From Solidesulfovibrio fructosivorans JJ] (GTDB taxonomy: Bacteria > Desulfobacterota > Desulfovibrionia > Desulfovibrionales > Desulfovibrionaceae): a DNA stretch of 64,000 bases. The stretch's first letter is position 1. Each line of letters opens with the position of its first letter. The stretch is taken from positions 1-64,000 of the forward strand of contig NZ_AECZ01000014.1 in the NCBI RefSeq assembly GCF_000179555.1, in the 5' to 3' direction. This document shows positions 8,310 to 16,912 of this stretch, one piece after another. Position numbers and translations under genes: made by a program. The notes beneath the pieces were generated by a model, which was given only the letters and a program-made list of their open reading frames with translations, had not been told where the DNA came from and did not search any database.

Positions 8310-8405
8310 TTATTTCCCCTTGAAGGCGATGCGGAAACAGGCGATCGCGCCGCCCCAGGTGATGCCGAGGCCGAAAAGCATCATGACAATGGCGCTGGTG
8401 GACAT
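8310..8405 (-). CDS. MetS-family small subunit of NSS transporter (31 aa)
   Basis: A 31-residue single-helix membrane peptide beginning MSTSAIVMMLFGLGITWG and ending in RIAFKGK. This is the pattern of the methionine/alanine import NSS small subunit (MetS family). It starts three bases after the stop of the NSS transporter. Its ribosome site AGGAGCTAGGCC overlaps that stop, so the two are translationally linked. The short helix is thought to be needed for the activity of the paired transporter in characterised systems. It is easily missed because of its size. Confidence 0.88.
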   Translation of the reverse strand: MSTSAIVMMLFGLGITWGGAIACFRIAFKGK

Positions 8406-8408
8406 GGC

Positions 8409-9917
8409 CTAGCTCCTTTTCAGAAAGTTCCTGTTCGTATTTTCGATGAGGGCAAAGGCATGGTTATGCCGCGAGCAAAAGGCGGCGAAGGCGATGCAGA
8501 CAAAAAGCGTGGACCAGCCGAAGGCCAGCGTCGCCGTGCCGGAGTAGCCGCCGTAATTCTTGGACACATCGCCCACGAAATTCGACACCAGCATGAAGCA
8601 GAGCATGGCCGGGGCGACGAACCGGATGCTGAGGGACCAGAGGCCGCCGATTTTGATTTCCGAGGAGCTGTTGATGTAGGCGCGCAGGTCGTCGACTCGG
8701 CAGAACCAGGCGACGAAGATGATCTCGATGACGCCGCCGATGAGCACGCCGAAATTGTTGATGAAGTGGTCGACGATGTCGAGCAGCAGCAGCCCGCCGC
8801 CCGTGGTGAAGACAATGCTGATCAAAAAGCCGACGGAACAGAAGATGACGGCCGCCTTCTTGCGGGAAATGTTCATCTTTTCCATGAGCGCGGCCACCAC
8901 GACTTCATTGAGGGAAATCATGGAGGACAACCCGGCCACGGAAAGGGCCAGGAAGAACAGGGTGCCGAAGAAGATGGGCGCGGGCATCAGGTTGATGGCC
9001 GTGGGCAGGGTGATAAAGGCCAGCCCGACGCCGGAGGTGGCGATCTTGCTGATGGGAACGCCCTGCTGCTGGGCCATGTAGCCGAGCACGCTGAAGATCA
9101 TGATGCCGGAAATGATGCTGAAGCCGCAGTTGATGAAGACGGTCATGCAGGCGTTGTTGCTGATGTCCGACTCCTCGGGCAGGTAGCTGGCGTAGGACAG
9201 CATGATGGCGAAGCCGATGGACAGGCTGTAGAAAATCTGCCCGAAGGCGTCGGCCCAGACCTTGCCCTCCTTGATTGCGGAAAAGTCCGGCGTAAAAAGC
9301 CAGTTGAGGCCGTCGACCGCGCCGGGGAGCATAAGGCCCCGGCCGATGAAGACGAACACCAGCAGGAAAAGCAGCGGCATGAAGATCTTGTTCGTGCGTT
9401 CGATGCCGCTTTTCACGCCGGTGAAGACGGCGAAAATGGTGAGAAACCATGCCGCGGCCGTGGCGATGAGGATTTCCGGCCGCACGCTGCCCCAATGCAG
9501 GGGCGAATCAGTGGCGGCCAGGAATTTCGTAAAGAAAAAGTCCTTCGGCGCCGTGCCCCAGCCCTGAAAAAAGGCGAGCACGAAGTAGTTGAGCGCCCAG
9601 GCAACGACAACGGCATAATAGGTCGTGATGATAAACGACACCATGACCTGCCACCAGCCCAGCCATTCCCACTTCCTGGAGATGGAGGAAAAAACTTTCG
9701 GCGCGGAGCCGATGAATTTTTTCCCAAGGCCGAATTCGAGGATCATGAAGGGAATGCCGGCAATGAGCATGGCCGCGAAATACGGGATGAGAAACGCGCC
9801 GCCGCCGTTATCGTAAACCATGTACGGAAAGCGCCATATATTGCCGAGACCGATTGCCGAACCTACGGCGGCCATGACGAATCCGGTGCGCGAACCCCAC
9901 ATCTCTCTTTTTTGCAT
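8409..9917 (-). CDS. Sodium-dependent NSS-family amino-acid transporter
   Basis: A 502-residue permease of the neurotransmitter:sodium symporter family with about 12 transmembrane segments. The signature in helix 1, GSAIGLGNIWRFPYMVYDNGG, gives the Na-binding unwound stretch. Further conserved parts are IPFMILEFGLGKK and the helix-6 region SLSIGFAIMLSYASYL. The MetS-like peptide following it points to the methionine/alanine-type subgroup, but the substrate is not fixed by sequence. The two genes form an operon on the minus strand with a long untranslated region or empty stretch upstream (9918-10459). Confidence 0.9.
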   Translation of the reverse strand: MQKREMWGSRTGFVMAAVGSAIGLGNIWRFPYMVYDNGGGAFLIPYFAAMLIAGIPFMILEFGLGKKFIGSAPKVFSSISRKWEWLGWWQVMVSFIITTYYAVVVAWALNYFVLAFFQGWGTAPKDFFFTKFLAATDSPLHWGSVRPEILIATAAAWFLTIFAVFTGVKSGIERTNKIFMPLLFLLVFVFIGRGLMLPGAVDGLNWLFTPDFSAIKEGKVWADAFGQIFYSLSIGFAIMLSYASYLPEESDISNNACMTVFINCGFSIISGIMIFSVLGYMAQQQGVPISKIATSGVGLAFITLPTAINLMPAPIFFGTLFFLALSVAGLSSMISLNEVVVAALMEKMNISRKKAAVIFCSVGFLISIVFTTGGGLLLLDIVDHFINNFGVLIGGVIEIIFVAWFCRVDDLRAYINSSSEIKIGGLWSLSIRFVAPAMLCFMLVSNFVGDVSKNYGGYSGTATLAFGWSTLFVCIAFAAFCSRHNHAFALIENTNRNFLKRS

Positions 9918-10459
9918 GTCGTCACAACTCCATTGAAAAGTCAGCCCATTGCATGATCATTCCATGTGACCATGCGACACGGTGGAAACACTTTCCCATA
10001 GCCCCGGTTCACCCGGGACATTGCGCAGTTTCCCGCCTTGCAAGACGTCTTGGCTCAAGGGGGCATGGCGGATGGAGCCTACCGGCATGGCCGCGGCCAC
10101 TACCCGGTCGTTTCGCCGGCCGCTGACGCATGGGGCAAGGGTCGTGAACGGCGAAGCCGCACGACGCGCAACTCCAGGCAATGCAAGAGACGACTTCGAA
10201 GACAAGGGGCCACACGCAAACCATTTTCAAGGGAAAAAGTCCAGCCCGAAGACCGCCCGGCCAGGCGGCCGCAATTGACGAAGGACCAGGCGTGTGGAAC
10301 AAGATAAAGAACGGAAAAAGCCCTTCATGTCGCGCACAACCCTCTTCATGTATCCAGGCCGGGCACGGGGCATGGCTTGGATCAAGGGCACACTCCTGGA
10401 CGAGGCCTCCGCGATTCCTGGCGCGGCAATCCAGGAACACCGTGATGGGGGACCAAAAA
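9918..10459. other. 542-bp divergent intergenic region without a supported gene
   Basis: It lies between the NSS transporter (leftward) and the thioredoxin/CcdA-like gene (rightward). Short open frames here have no recognisable motif or ribosome site. On the minus strand 9960-10140 is rich in short inverted repeats (for example CCCGGGTGAACCGGGG and GGGAAAGTGTTTCCACC) and could be a structured leader for the transporter. I could not match it to any riboswitch class I know. Confidence 0.4.
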
Positions 10460-11695
10460 ATGAAACGCCTCGTTTCAGGCCGTTTGCTTCTCCTCCTGGC
10501 TTTGCTTGTTTCGACCTCCCTCGCCATGGCCACAAAGAGTGCTGCCCAGCGCATCGAATTGACTTTTTTTTGGAGCAGCGAATGCCCGCATTGTCATAAC
10601 GCGCTCCCGTTCCTGGAGAAGTTGGCGCGAGAGGACACAGGTCTCACGATCCGGTCCTACAACTTGAATGAAGACCCGCAGTATTTCGAACGCTACCGGG
10701 AGATGGCCGCGGGCTTCGGCCAGGAGCCCATGGCCGTTCCGGCTTTCTTCGTCGGAAACGAGATGATCGTCGGTTACGACAACGAGGCAGGGAAAGGAGC
10801 GGAGATCATCAGGGCAATCCGTCGAGCGCGCGGGGACGATGGCGAAGAACCGTCGACCGAAACTTTTCTCGATGTGCCCATCCTCGGCCGGCTGGACGCT
10901 CAAAGACTTTCGCTCCCGGCCCTGACACTGCTCATCGGTTTCCTCGACGCTTTCAATCCGTGTGCCTTTTTCGTGCTTCTCTTCCTGTTGAGTTTGGTGG
11001 GCCACGCCAGGAGCCGGGGACGGATTCTTCTCATTGGCGGCGTTTTTGTCGCGACTTCCGGGGTCGTCTATTTCGGTTTCATGGCGGCTTGGTTTAACGC
11101 CTTCCTGCTCTTCGGAGAAATGAGCATGCTTACGCGAGCAGCCGGCGTCCTCGCGATTGTGGTGGGAGCGGTCCATGCAAAGGACTACTTCTGGTTCCGA
11201 CGCGGCCTGTCCCTCAGTATTCCCGAGGGAGTCAAGCCCGGCCTGTTCCGAAGGATGCGGAACCTGACCGCCGCCGCGTCCCTTCCGGTCCTTTTCGGGA
11301 GCACGATCTTCCTTGCCTTGGTTGCGAGCGCCTACGAAATCCTTTGCACGGTGGGCCTGCCCATGGTCTTCACGCGCGTACTGACGCTCCATGCCTTAAG
11401 CATGACAGAATATTACGGCTACCTCTTACTCTACAACATCGTCTATGTCCTGCCGCTCCTGGCAATCGTGTTGGCCTTCGCCTTCACCATGACCTCGCGC
11501 AAGCTGCAGGAGGGCGAAGGCAGATTTCTAAAACTTGTATCCGGAATGATGATGTTGGCCCTTGGGACGGTTCTCCTGGTGTATCCCCCTTGGCTGACAC
11601 GTCCCCTGGTGGCCATTGGTCTCGTGGCAGGATCGCTGGCCGTGGCGTTTGTGGTAGCCAGCCTGGGACGGGCCTTTCTTCGCTGGCGGCAATAA
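10460..11695 (+). CDS. Exported thioredoxin-like domain fused to CcdA/DsbD-like membrane domain
   Basis: A 411-residue protein, with the ATG at 10460 after GGGGGACC. It has a signal peptide (about 1-24), then a periplasmic thioredoxin-fold domain with CPHC at residues 42-45. Next come six to seven membrane helices of the CcdA/DsbD-type electron carrier, with one membrane cysteine in NPC (168) and the other in ILCTV (about 296). That pairing suggests one polypeptide that takes reducing power from cytoplasmic thioredoxin across the membrane to its own periplasmic CPHC site. Likely targets are apocytochromes or misoxidised periplasmic proteins. In DsbD the domain order differs (an extra N-terminal domain and a C-terminal thioredoxin). 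Confidence 0.82.
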   Translation: MKRLVSGRLLLLLALLVSTSLAMATKSAAQRIELTFFWSSECPHCHNALPFLEKLAREDTGLTIRSYNLNEDPQYFERYREMAAGFGQEPMAVPAFFVGNEMIVGYDNEAGKGAEIIRAIRRARGDDGEEPSTETFLDVPILGRLDAQRLSLPALTLLIGFLDAFNPCAFFVLLFLLSLVGHARSRGRILLIGGVFVATSGVVYFGFMAAWFNAFLLFGEMSMLTRAAGVLAIVVGAVHAKDYFWFRRGLSLSIPEGVKPGLFRRMRNLTAAASLPVLFGSTIFLALVASAYEILCTVGLPMVFTRVLTLHALSMTEYYGYLLLYNIVYVLPLLAIVLAFAFTMTSRKLQEGEGRFLKLVSGMMMLALGTVLLVYPPWLTRPLVAIGLVAGSLAVAFVVASLGRAFLRWRQ

Positions 11696-11802
11696 AATAA
11701 CGAGAGAGATGAGGTACCAGGAGAGCAAACACCTGGGTTGGCATGCAGTTATGAAGAAGCAATTTTCGCAGCGTCACTGACAAATCAATCGAGGAAGGAC
11801 CT

Positions 11803-12846
11803 ATGGGCAAAGCATATTTTCCTTCTCATATCGTGGACATCATTCCAATTCGTCTTGCTTGCTACGATAAGGAATTACGTCTCATTTGGATCAATAGTTA
11901 CGCAGCCTCCATAATTGGGAAACCTGCCTCGGAACTACTGGGTCGCAATTGCTGCCAAATCTGGCAAAAGTGCAAGCAACCCTTCATGCGTTGCCATATG
12001 GTTCAAGCCAAGGAGAGCGGCACGCCTCAGACTGCTGAGATTGCCACACCGGATGGCAGGACATGGCTTCTTTACGCGTTCCCAGAGACCGATGCCGATG
12101 GCCAGTTGCTTATGATTTATGAATACGGACAAGATATCACCGAACGTAAACGGGTCAAGGAACTAGAGGAGGAAATACAGGCTATTACCAGCCACGATCT
12201 GAAGTCTCCGGCCATCAATGCTGTCCATGTAGCCCAGCTTCTTGCCAGGGCCGACAATCTGACGGACGAGCAACATGAGCTTATTTCCGAGTTGGAGTCA
12301 GCCGGCCGTTCAATGTTGGAAATAATAAATGGCACACTCACCCTGTACCGTATAGAAAAAGGAAATTACAAACCGCGCATTGAGACTGTGAAGTTAGAAA
12401 CCATAGTGGGAGAGGCAAGGGATATGGTTGCGGCGCTATCTCAATCCGCAGGAATACCGATTGATATAGAACTAAAAACGAAATCGAAAGAGGAATTTAT
12501 GATTCAATCTGAGCCATCCCTTCTACGCACAGCCATAATCAACCTCCTTAAAAACGCGGTCGAGGCTTCTCCGACCGGAGAACGAGTCATCGTACGAGCC
12601 ATTCCTGGGCCGCCACCGTTGATCAGCATTATGAACAAAGGCGCGATTCCGGCAGCCATTCGCAGTCAATTCTTTAATAAGTTCGTTACATTTGGCAAAA
12701 AAGGGGGAACAGGTCTGGGAGCTTGGTCGGCGCGTAAGATGATCGAGGCACAAGGTGGAACTATCACAATGTACACCACGGAGGAGAAAGGGGGCTCAAC
12801 CAGTATTACAATTGAGTTGCCTTCAGCCCTTACGAGTATGACCTAG
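11803..12846 (+). CDS. Soluble PAS sensor histidine kinase
   Basis: A 347-residue kinase. A PAS domain with three or four cysteines in the middle (residues about 45-66, NCCQIWQKCKQPFMRC) is followed by a HisKA-like helix pair with SHDLKSP (His 131). Then comes a HATPase domain with NLLKNAVEAS and GTGLGAWSARK. No transmembrane segment, so the signal is cytoplasmic. The cysteine-rich PAS suggests redox or metal sensing (inference). The start follows GAGGAAGG. The gene is visibly AT-richer than its neighbours, and no response regulator is adjacent, both hinting at acquisition by transfer. Confidence 0.85.
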   Translation: MGKAYFPSHIVDIIPIRLACYDKELRLIWINSYAASIIGKPASELLGRNCCQIWQKCKQPFMRCHMVQAKESGTPQTAEIATPDGRTWLLYAFPETDADGQLLMIYEYGQDITERKRVKELEEEIQAITSHDLKSPAINAVHVAQLLARADNLTDEQHELISELESAGRSMLEIINGTLTLYRIEKGNYKPRIETVKLETIVGEARDMVAALSQSAGIPIDIELKTKSKEEFMIQSEPSLLRTAIINLLKNAVEASPTGERVIVRAIPGPPPLISIMNKGAIPAAIRSQFFNKFVTFGKKGGTGLGAWSARKMIEAQGGTITMYTTEEKGGSTSITIELPSALTSMT

Positions 12847-13031
12847 GATGCTAACGATTTTTTATCATCACGCCATACATGTCCAAAAGTCTGAATTCCA
12901 CGCTGCGGGGCCTCAAGCATTTCAAATAACCCACGGTCATTTCTTATATTCCTCAAAACAAGGTCCTCCTTGGTGAGGGGCGCGCCGGGGAAATAAAACA
13001 GAAGGGAAGCCGCGCCGCGATAGGCCCCGGC

Positions 13032-14531
13032 CTATTGCCCGGACGTGACGGCGTCGCCCTCGTCCCCATCGGCCGCGCCGCGTCCATTCCCCGCCGCCTG
13101 CCGGGCCTCGGCCGTCAGCACCGACATGACGAACCGTCCCTTGCCGCCCTGCTGCTCGAACCGCAGCGCTCCGCCCATGCTGCGCATGAGCCGGAAGCAG
13201 ACCGGGAGCCCGATCGTCTCCCCACCCGCGTCGAACGGCAAAAACACCTTTTCCGCGTCCGCCACGGGGTGGGCCTGGTCCCCGCCGATTTCCAGATGGA
13301 CGAAGCCGTCGCCGCTGCGGGCGGTCAGCCACATCCCTCCCCGGGGGGGCAAGGCGGCGAGGGTGAAGCGGATGAGGTTTATGACCACCTGGGACAGGAT
13401 ATCCGGGTCCTCCCGGACCACGACTTCCGCCGCCGCCAGGTCGAGGCTCGGCGTCACGCCCACCCCTGTCAGTTCCGGCGCGAGCAGGGCCAGGCAGTCG
13501 CGCACCACGTCGGCCATGACCACCGCTTCAGGATGCTGACGCACCGGATTGAGGTAATCCCGGATGCGGTTGAGGAACCGCTCCAGCCGCCCCGCTTCCT
13601 CCAGGATGATCCCGGCCTCCGTCAGCTCCGGCATTTTTCGCGTCAGGCGCTTGGCGAACCCGCCGATGGCCATGAGGGGATTGCGGATCTCATGGGCCAC
13701 TTCGGCGGCAATGGCCCCCAGGGTGTGGATCTTCTCCTTTTGGACGAGCACCTTCTCCAGAAGCATGCGGTCGCCGATGTCCATGATGCAGCCTTCGACC
13801 CGCTGCCGGGGCCCGTGGCCGGCGCAGTCCGAAACGGGGATGGACTTGAGCACGCCGTAGACGACCCGGCCGTCCTTGTGGAGCAGCTTGCACTGGCGGG
13901 AAAAGGACAGGGAACAGTCGTCCAGGCAGGCTTCGAACTCCCCGCGCACCCAGTCGCGCAGTTCGGGATCGATGCGCCCGAGCAGCCAGTCCGGTTCGGC
14001 CAGGGCCTCTTCCCGGGTGTAGCCCAAAAGAGTGCGGCAGCCCCGGTTGACGAATTCCAGGCGCAGTCCCCTGGTCAGGCCGAAAATGAGCAACGGGATG
14101 TTTTGCACCAGGCTGGTGTAGCGCTGCTCGGCCTGGCGCACGGCCCGCTTCAGGTCGGCCCGCTCTAGGGCCTTGTCCACGGCGAGCGCCAGGACGGCCA
14201 TGTCCTGGATGGGCTTGGTGATGTAATCCCAGGCCCCGCGCCGGACGGCTTCGACGGCGTCCCGCAGCACCCCGGTGCCGGACACCACGATGGCCGGCGT
14301 ATCCGGGGCTATTTCGTGCAGACAGGCCAGGACTTCCAGGCCGTCCATCTCCGGCATGCGCAGATCGACCAGGACCAGATCGGGCCGCTTGTCCCGGAAC
14401 ACTTCCAGCCCGCGGCGGCCGTCCGGAGCCTCGTACACGACGAACCCCCGGTTCTCCATATAGGCGGCGATCGTCTCCCGGATCATGGCCTCGTCGTCGA
14501 TGGTCAGAAGGGTCGGCTTATGCGCGCTCAT
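13032..14531 (-). CDS. Receiver-PAS-histidine kinase hybrid, kinase core degenerate
   Basis: A 499-residue protein. A receiver domain (1-120) has phospho-Asp in LVLVDLRMPEMDG and the GTGVLRDAVEAVRRGAWDYITKP end. Then come a PAS domain (about 140-260), a HisKA helix with HEIRNPL, and an ATPase-like domain. The ATP site is eroded: the usual Asn box reads VVINLIRFTLAALPP, and the DxGxG loop is replaced by GGDQAH, so ATP binding is doubtful. It is the last gene of a five-gene signalling operon, with its ATG overlapping the stop of the preceding kinase by four bases (ATGA). It may act as a phospho-acceptor or scaffold. Confidence 0.85.
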   Translation of the reverse strand: MSAHKPTLLTIDDEAMIRETIAAYMENRGFVVYEAPDGRRGLEVFRDKRPDLVLVDLRMPEMDGLEVLACLHEIAPDTPAIVVSGTGVLRDAVEAVRRGAWDYITKPIQDMAVLALAVDKALERADLKRAVRQAEQRYTSLVQNIPLLIFGLTRGLRLEFVNRGCRTLLGYTREEALAEPDWLLGRIDPELRDWVRGEFEACLDDCSLSFSRQCKLLHKDGRVVYGVLKSIPVSDCAGHGPRQRVEGCIMDIGDRMLLEKVLVQKEKIHTLGAIAAEVAHEIRNPLMAIGGFAKRLTRKMPELTEAGIILEEAGRLERFLNRIRDYLNPVRQHPEAVVMADVVRDCLALLAPELTGVGVTPSLDLAAAEVVVREDPDILSQVVINLIRFTLAALPPRGGMWLTARSGDGFVHLEIGGDQAHPVADAEKVFLPFDAGGETIGLPVCFRLMRSMGGALRFEQQGGKGRFVMSVLTAEARQAAGNGRGAADGDEGDAVTSGQ

Positions 14532-16912
14532 GGCCGCCGCTCCACGGGCAGTTCGACGATGAAGGTGGCGCCCCCCCCCGGCTCGGATTCCACGCTGATA
14601 GTCCCGCCGTGGTTGGCGGTAATGATGAAGTAGGACACGGCCAGCCCCAGCCCGGTGCCGAGTCCCGGCTCCTTGGTGGTGAAAAACGGCTCGAACACCC
14701 GACGGCGCACCGGGTCGACCATACCCGGGCCGTTGTCGGTCACCTCGATGCGCACCCCGGTCGGGGTGCGCGACGTGCCGAGCACGATGGTCGGCGCGCC
14801 CGCGGCCGGCGGATACCCGGCCATGGCCTGGGCGGCGTTTTTAAGCAGGTTCAGGACCACCTGCTCGATCTCGGTGCGCGTGCAGGTGACTTCGGGCAGG
14901 TCCTCGGCGTAGCGGCGGATGATGTTGATGTGGCGGAAGTCGTAATTCTTTTTCAGATCGTAATCCGTGGAGGCCAGCTCCACGCTCCGGTCCAGGACGG
15001 CGTTGATGTCGACCGGGGCCCGCCGGGATTCGCTCTTGCGGGAAAACTCCAGCATGCTGGAAACGATGCCCGCCGCGCGCTTGCCCGCCTCCTGGATGCC
15101 AGCCAGGAACTTGAACACGCGGCGCTTCTCCAGGTAGCAGCGCACGGCCTCGACGCTGCAACCGCAGGCGTCCGCGCCCTCCTGGTTGGCGGGCAAGGCG
15201 GGATCGAGCTGCATCAGGCAGACCTGGGCCGCCTGGAGGATGGAGCTTAAAGGATTGTTGATCTCATGGGCCATGCCGGCGGCAAGCCCCCCGACAGAGG
15301 CCATCTTTTCCGACTGGACCATCATCTCCTGGAGCCGCAGGCGTTCGGTGACGTCGAGGATGTCCACCACGATGGCGTCCGGCCCGGTGCGAAACACGCG
15401 GACGTCATGGTGCCCCGAGAGGCGCTCGTCCTGGTAGGGGGCCTCGTAGGACTGGGCGCCGACATCCCCCCGGGCCACCTGCCGGTACAGGTCGGGGTAG
15501 CGCGTATCGGCCAGGCCCGGGAACACCGCTTCCAACGGCCGGCCGACCAGGGTGCTGCGGTCGAACCCCACAAGAACGTCCGCCGCCGGGTTGGCTCCGG
15601 TCAAAAGCAAGCCGCCGTCCGGCTCCAGGTGGTAAAAAAACATGGCCGTGGGCGACGATTCCACGATGCTGCGAAACTTCTCCTCGGAGGCTTCCAGGTT
15701 GCGCTCCATCCGTTTGCGTTCGGTGATGTCGCGGATGACGCCGACCACGCTCTTTCTTCCCAACGCATCGACATAGCGGGTTTTCTTGGTCACGATGGTG
15801 CGCAGTTCCCCACGCCCGTCGGTCAGGCTCTCTTCGCTGACGTTTTGCAGGCCGGTGGCGAGCAGCATATCGTCCACCTTCCAGAACGCGTTCACCTGCT
15901 CCTTGGGGAAAAAATCCGCGTCCGTACGGCCCAGGATTTCCTCCCGGGGGCGCCCCATGAGCGCGCACAGGGCGTCGTTGGCCAGCATGAAGCGATGCTG
16001 CTCGTTTTTGACGAAAATCGGATCGCCGATGGTGTTGACGATGCTGTTGAGGTATTCCCTGGCCTCCCGGATTTCCTGCACCGCCTTCTTGCGTTCGGTG
16101 ATGTCGATGCAGAATCCTTCGATGAGATCCTGCGTGCCATCCGCAGCCCGGCGCAACTTGGCCCAGACGGCGATCCAAATGACGGAGCCGTCTTTTGTCC
16201 TGTGCCGGGTTTCGAAACTTTCCACCGCGCCGTCCCGCGCCAGGCGTTGCAGCAATTCCCGGCGCTCGGCGGCATCGACGTAGAGGCTGACCACCTTCTC
16301 CCCGATCACCTGCTGAAATTCCTCCGGGGAGGCGTAGCCATGGATGCGCGCGTTGGCCTCATTGGAAAACAGGTGGCGTCCCGAGGTCGTGGTGGTGAAG
16401 ATGCCCACCGGCGCGGTCTCGAAAAACGTCCGCAGCTGTTGTTCCCGGTGGCGCAGGGCGCATTCGGTCTCCTTGCGCGTGGTGATGTCGCGGGCCACGC
16501 CCACGGTGTACCGGTGGTCGTCGATGCGCATGGTGCTGAGCGTCAGTTCGAACAACCGCCGCACGCCCGAGCGGTCGGTGTAGGCGACTTCATGGGTTTC
16601 CCCTTCGGGCACGTCGTCGAGGCACCCGGACAGCGGGGCATGGCGGACAACGCTGAAATTTTGCAGAAGGGATTTCCAGGCCTGGTCCACCTTGCTGAGC
16701 CCGAGGAGGTCGATGGCGGCCTGGTTGGCCTCGAGCAGCACCCCGGAATGGGTATCCACCAGGAAGATGGGATCGTTGGCGCGATCCAGCAGGGCATGGA
16801 AAAGCCGCAGTTCGTCGCGCACATAGGGCTGCGAAGCGGCGGGAGCGTCCGTCTTCCGGCCTGACGAGACGTCGGGGGACTGGCTTTGGCCGGCGTTTTT
16901 TTCTTCGGTCAT
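14528..16912 (-). CDS. Multi-PAS sensor histidine kinase
   Basis: A 794-residue kinase without transmembrane segments. Four PAS domains lie in tandem: about 28-150, 155-280, 285-405 and 410-530. HisKA then follows with MAHEINNPLSSILQAAQVC, and a HATPase with NLLKNAAQAM, DNGPGM and GLGTGLGLAVSYFI. A cysteine-bearing insert (DACGCSVEAVRCYLEKRR) sits between the two HisKA helices. The catalytic half is near-identical in plan to that of the kinase at 18417-20690, including the insert, so the two are paralogues. Both ends overlap neighbours by ATGA, indicating tight coupling with the HD-GYP regulator upstream and the receiver-kinase downstream. Confidence 0.92.
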   Translation of the reverse strand: MTEEKNAGQSQSPDVSSGRKTDAPAASQPYVRDELRLFHALLDRANDPIFLVDTHSGVLLEANQAAIDLLGLSKVDQAWKSLLQNFSVVRHAPLSGCLDDVPEGETHEVAYTDRSGVRRLFELTLSTMRIDDHRYTVGVARDITTRKETECALRHREQQLRTFFETAPVGIFTTTTSGRHLFSNEANARIHGYASPEEFQQVIGEKVVSLYVDAAERRELLQRLARDGAVESFETRHRTKDGSVIWIAVWAKLRRAADGTQDLIEGFCIDITERKKAVQEIREAREYLNSIVNTIGDPIFVKNEQHRFMLANDALCALMGRPREEILGRTDADFFPKEQVNAFWKVDDMLLATGLQNVSEESLTDGRGELRTIVTKKTRYVDALGRKSVVGVIRDITERKRMERNLEASEEKFRSIVESSPTAMFFYHLEPDGGLLLTGANPAADVLVGFDRSTLVGRPLEAVFPGLADTRYPDLYRQVARGDVGAQSYEAPYQDERLSGHHDVRVFRTGPDAIVVDILDVTERLRLQEMMVQSEKMASVGGLAAGMAHEINNPLSSILQAAQVCLMQLDPALPANQEGADACGCSVEAVRCYLEKRRVFKFLAGIQEAGKRAAGIVSSMLEFSRKSESRRAPVDINAVLDRSVELASTDYDLKKNYDFRHINIIRRYAEDLPEVTCTRTEIEQVVLNLLKNAAQAMAGYPPAAGAPTIVLGTSRTPTGVRIEVTDNGPGMVDPVRRRVFEPFFTTKEPGLGTGLGLAVSYFIITANHGGTISVESEPGGGATFIVELPVERRP

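Noticed and set aside
10009-10554. Minus-strand frame upstream of the thioredoxin/CcdA-like gene
   Set aside because: No ribosome site, no motif, and it overlaps the signal-peptide coding region of the clear gene on the other strand.
13032-14531. Fully active hybrid kinase
   Set aside because: The Asn box and the DxGxG loop of the ATPase domain are replaced, so it is described as degenerate.
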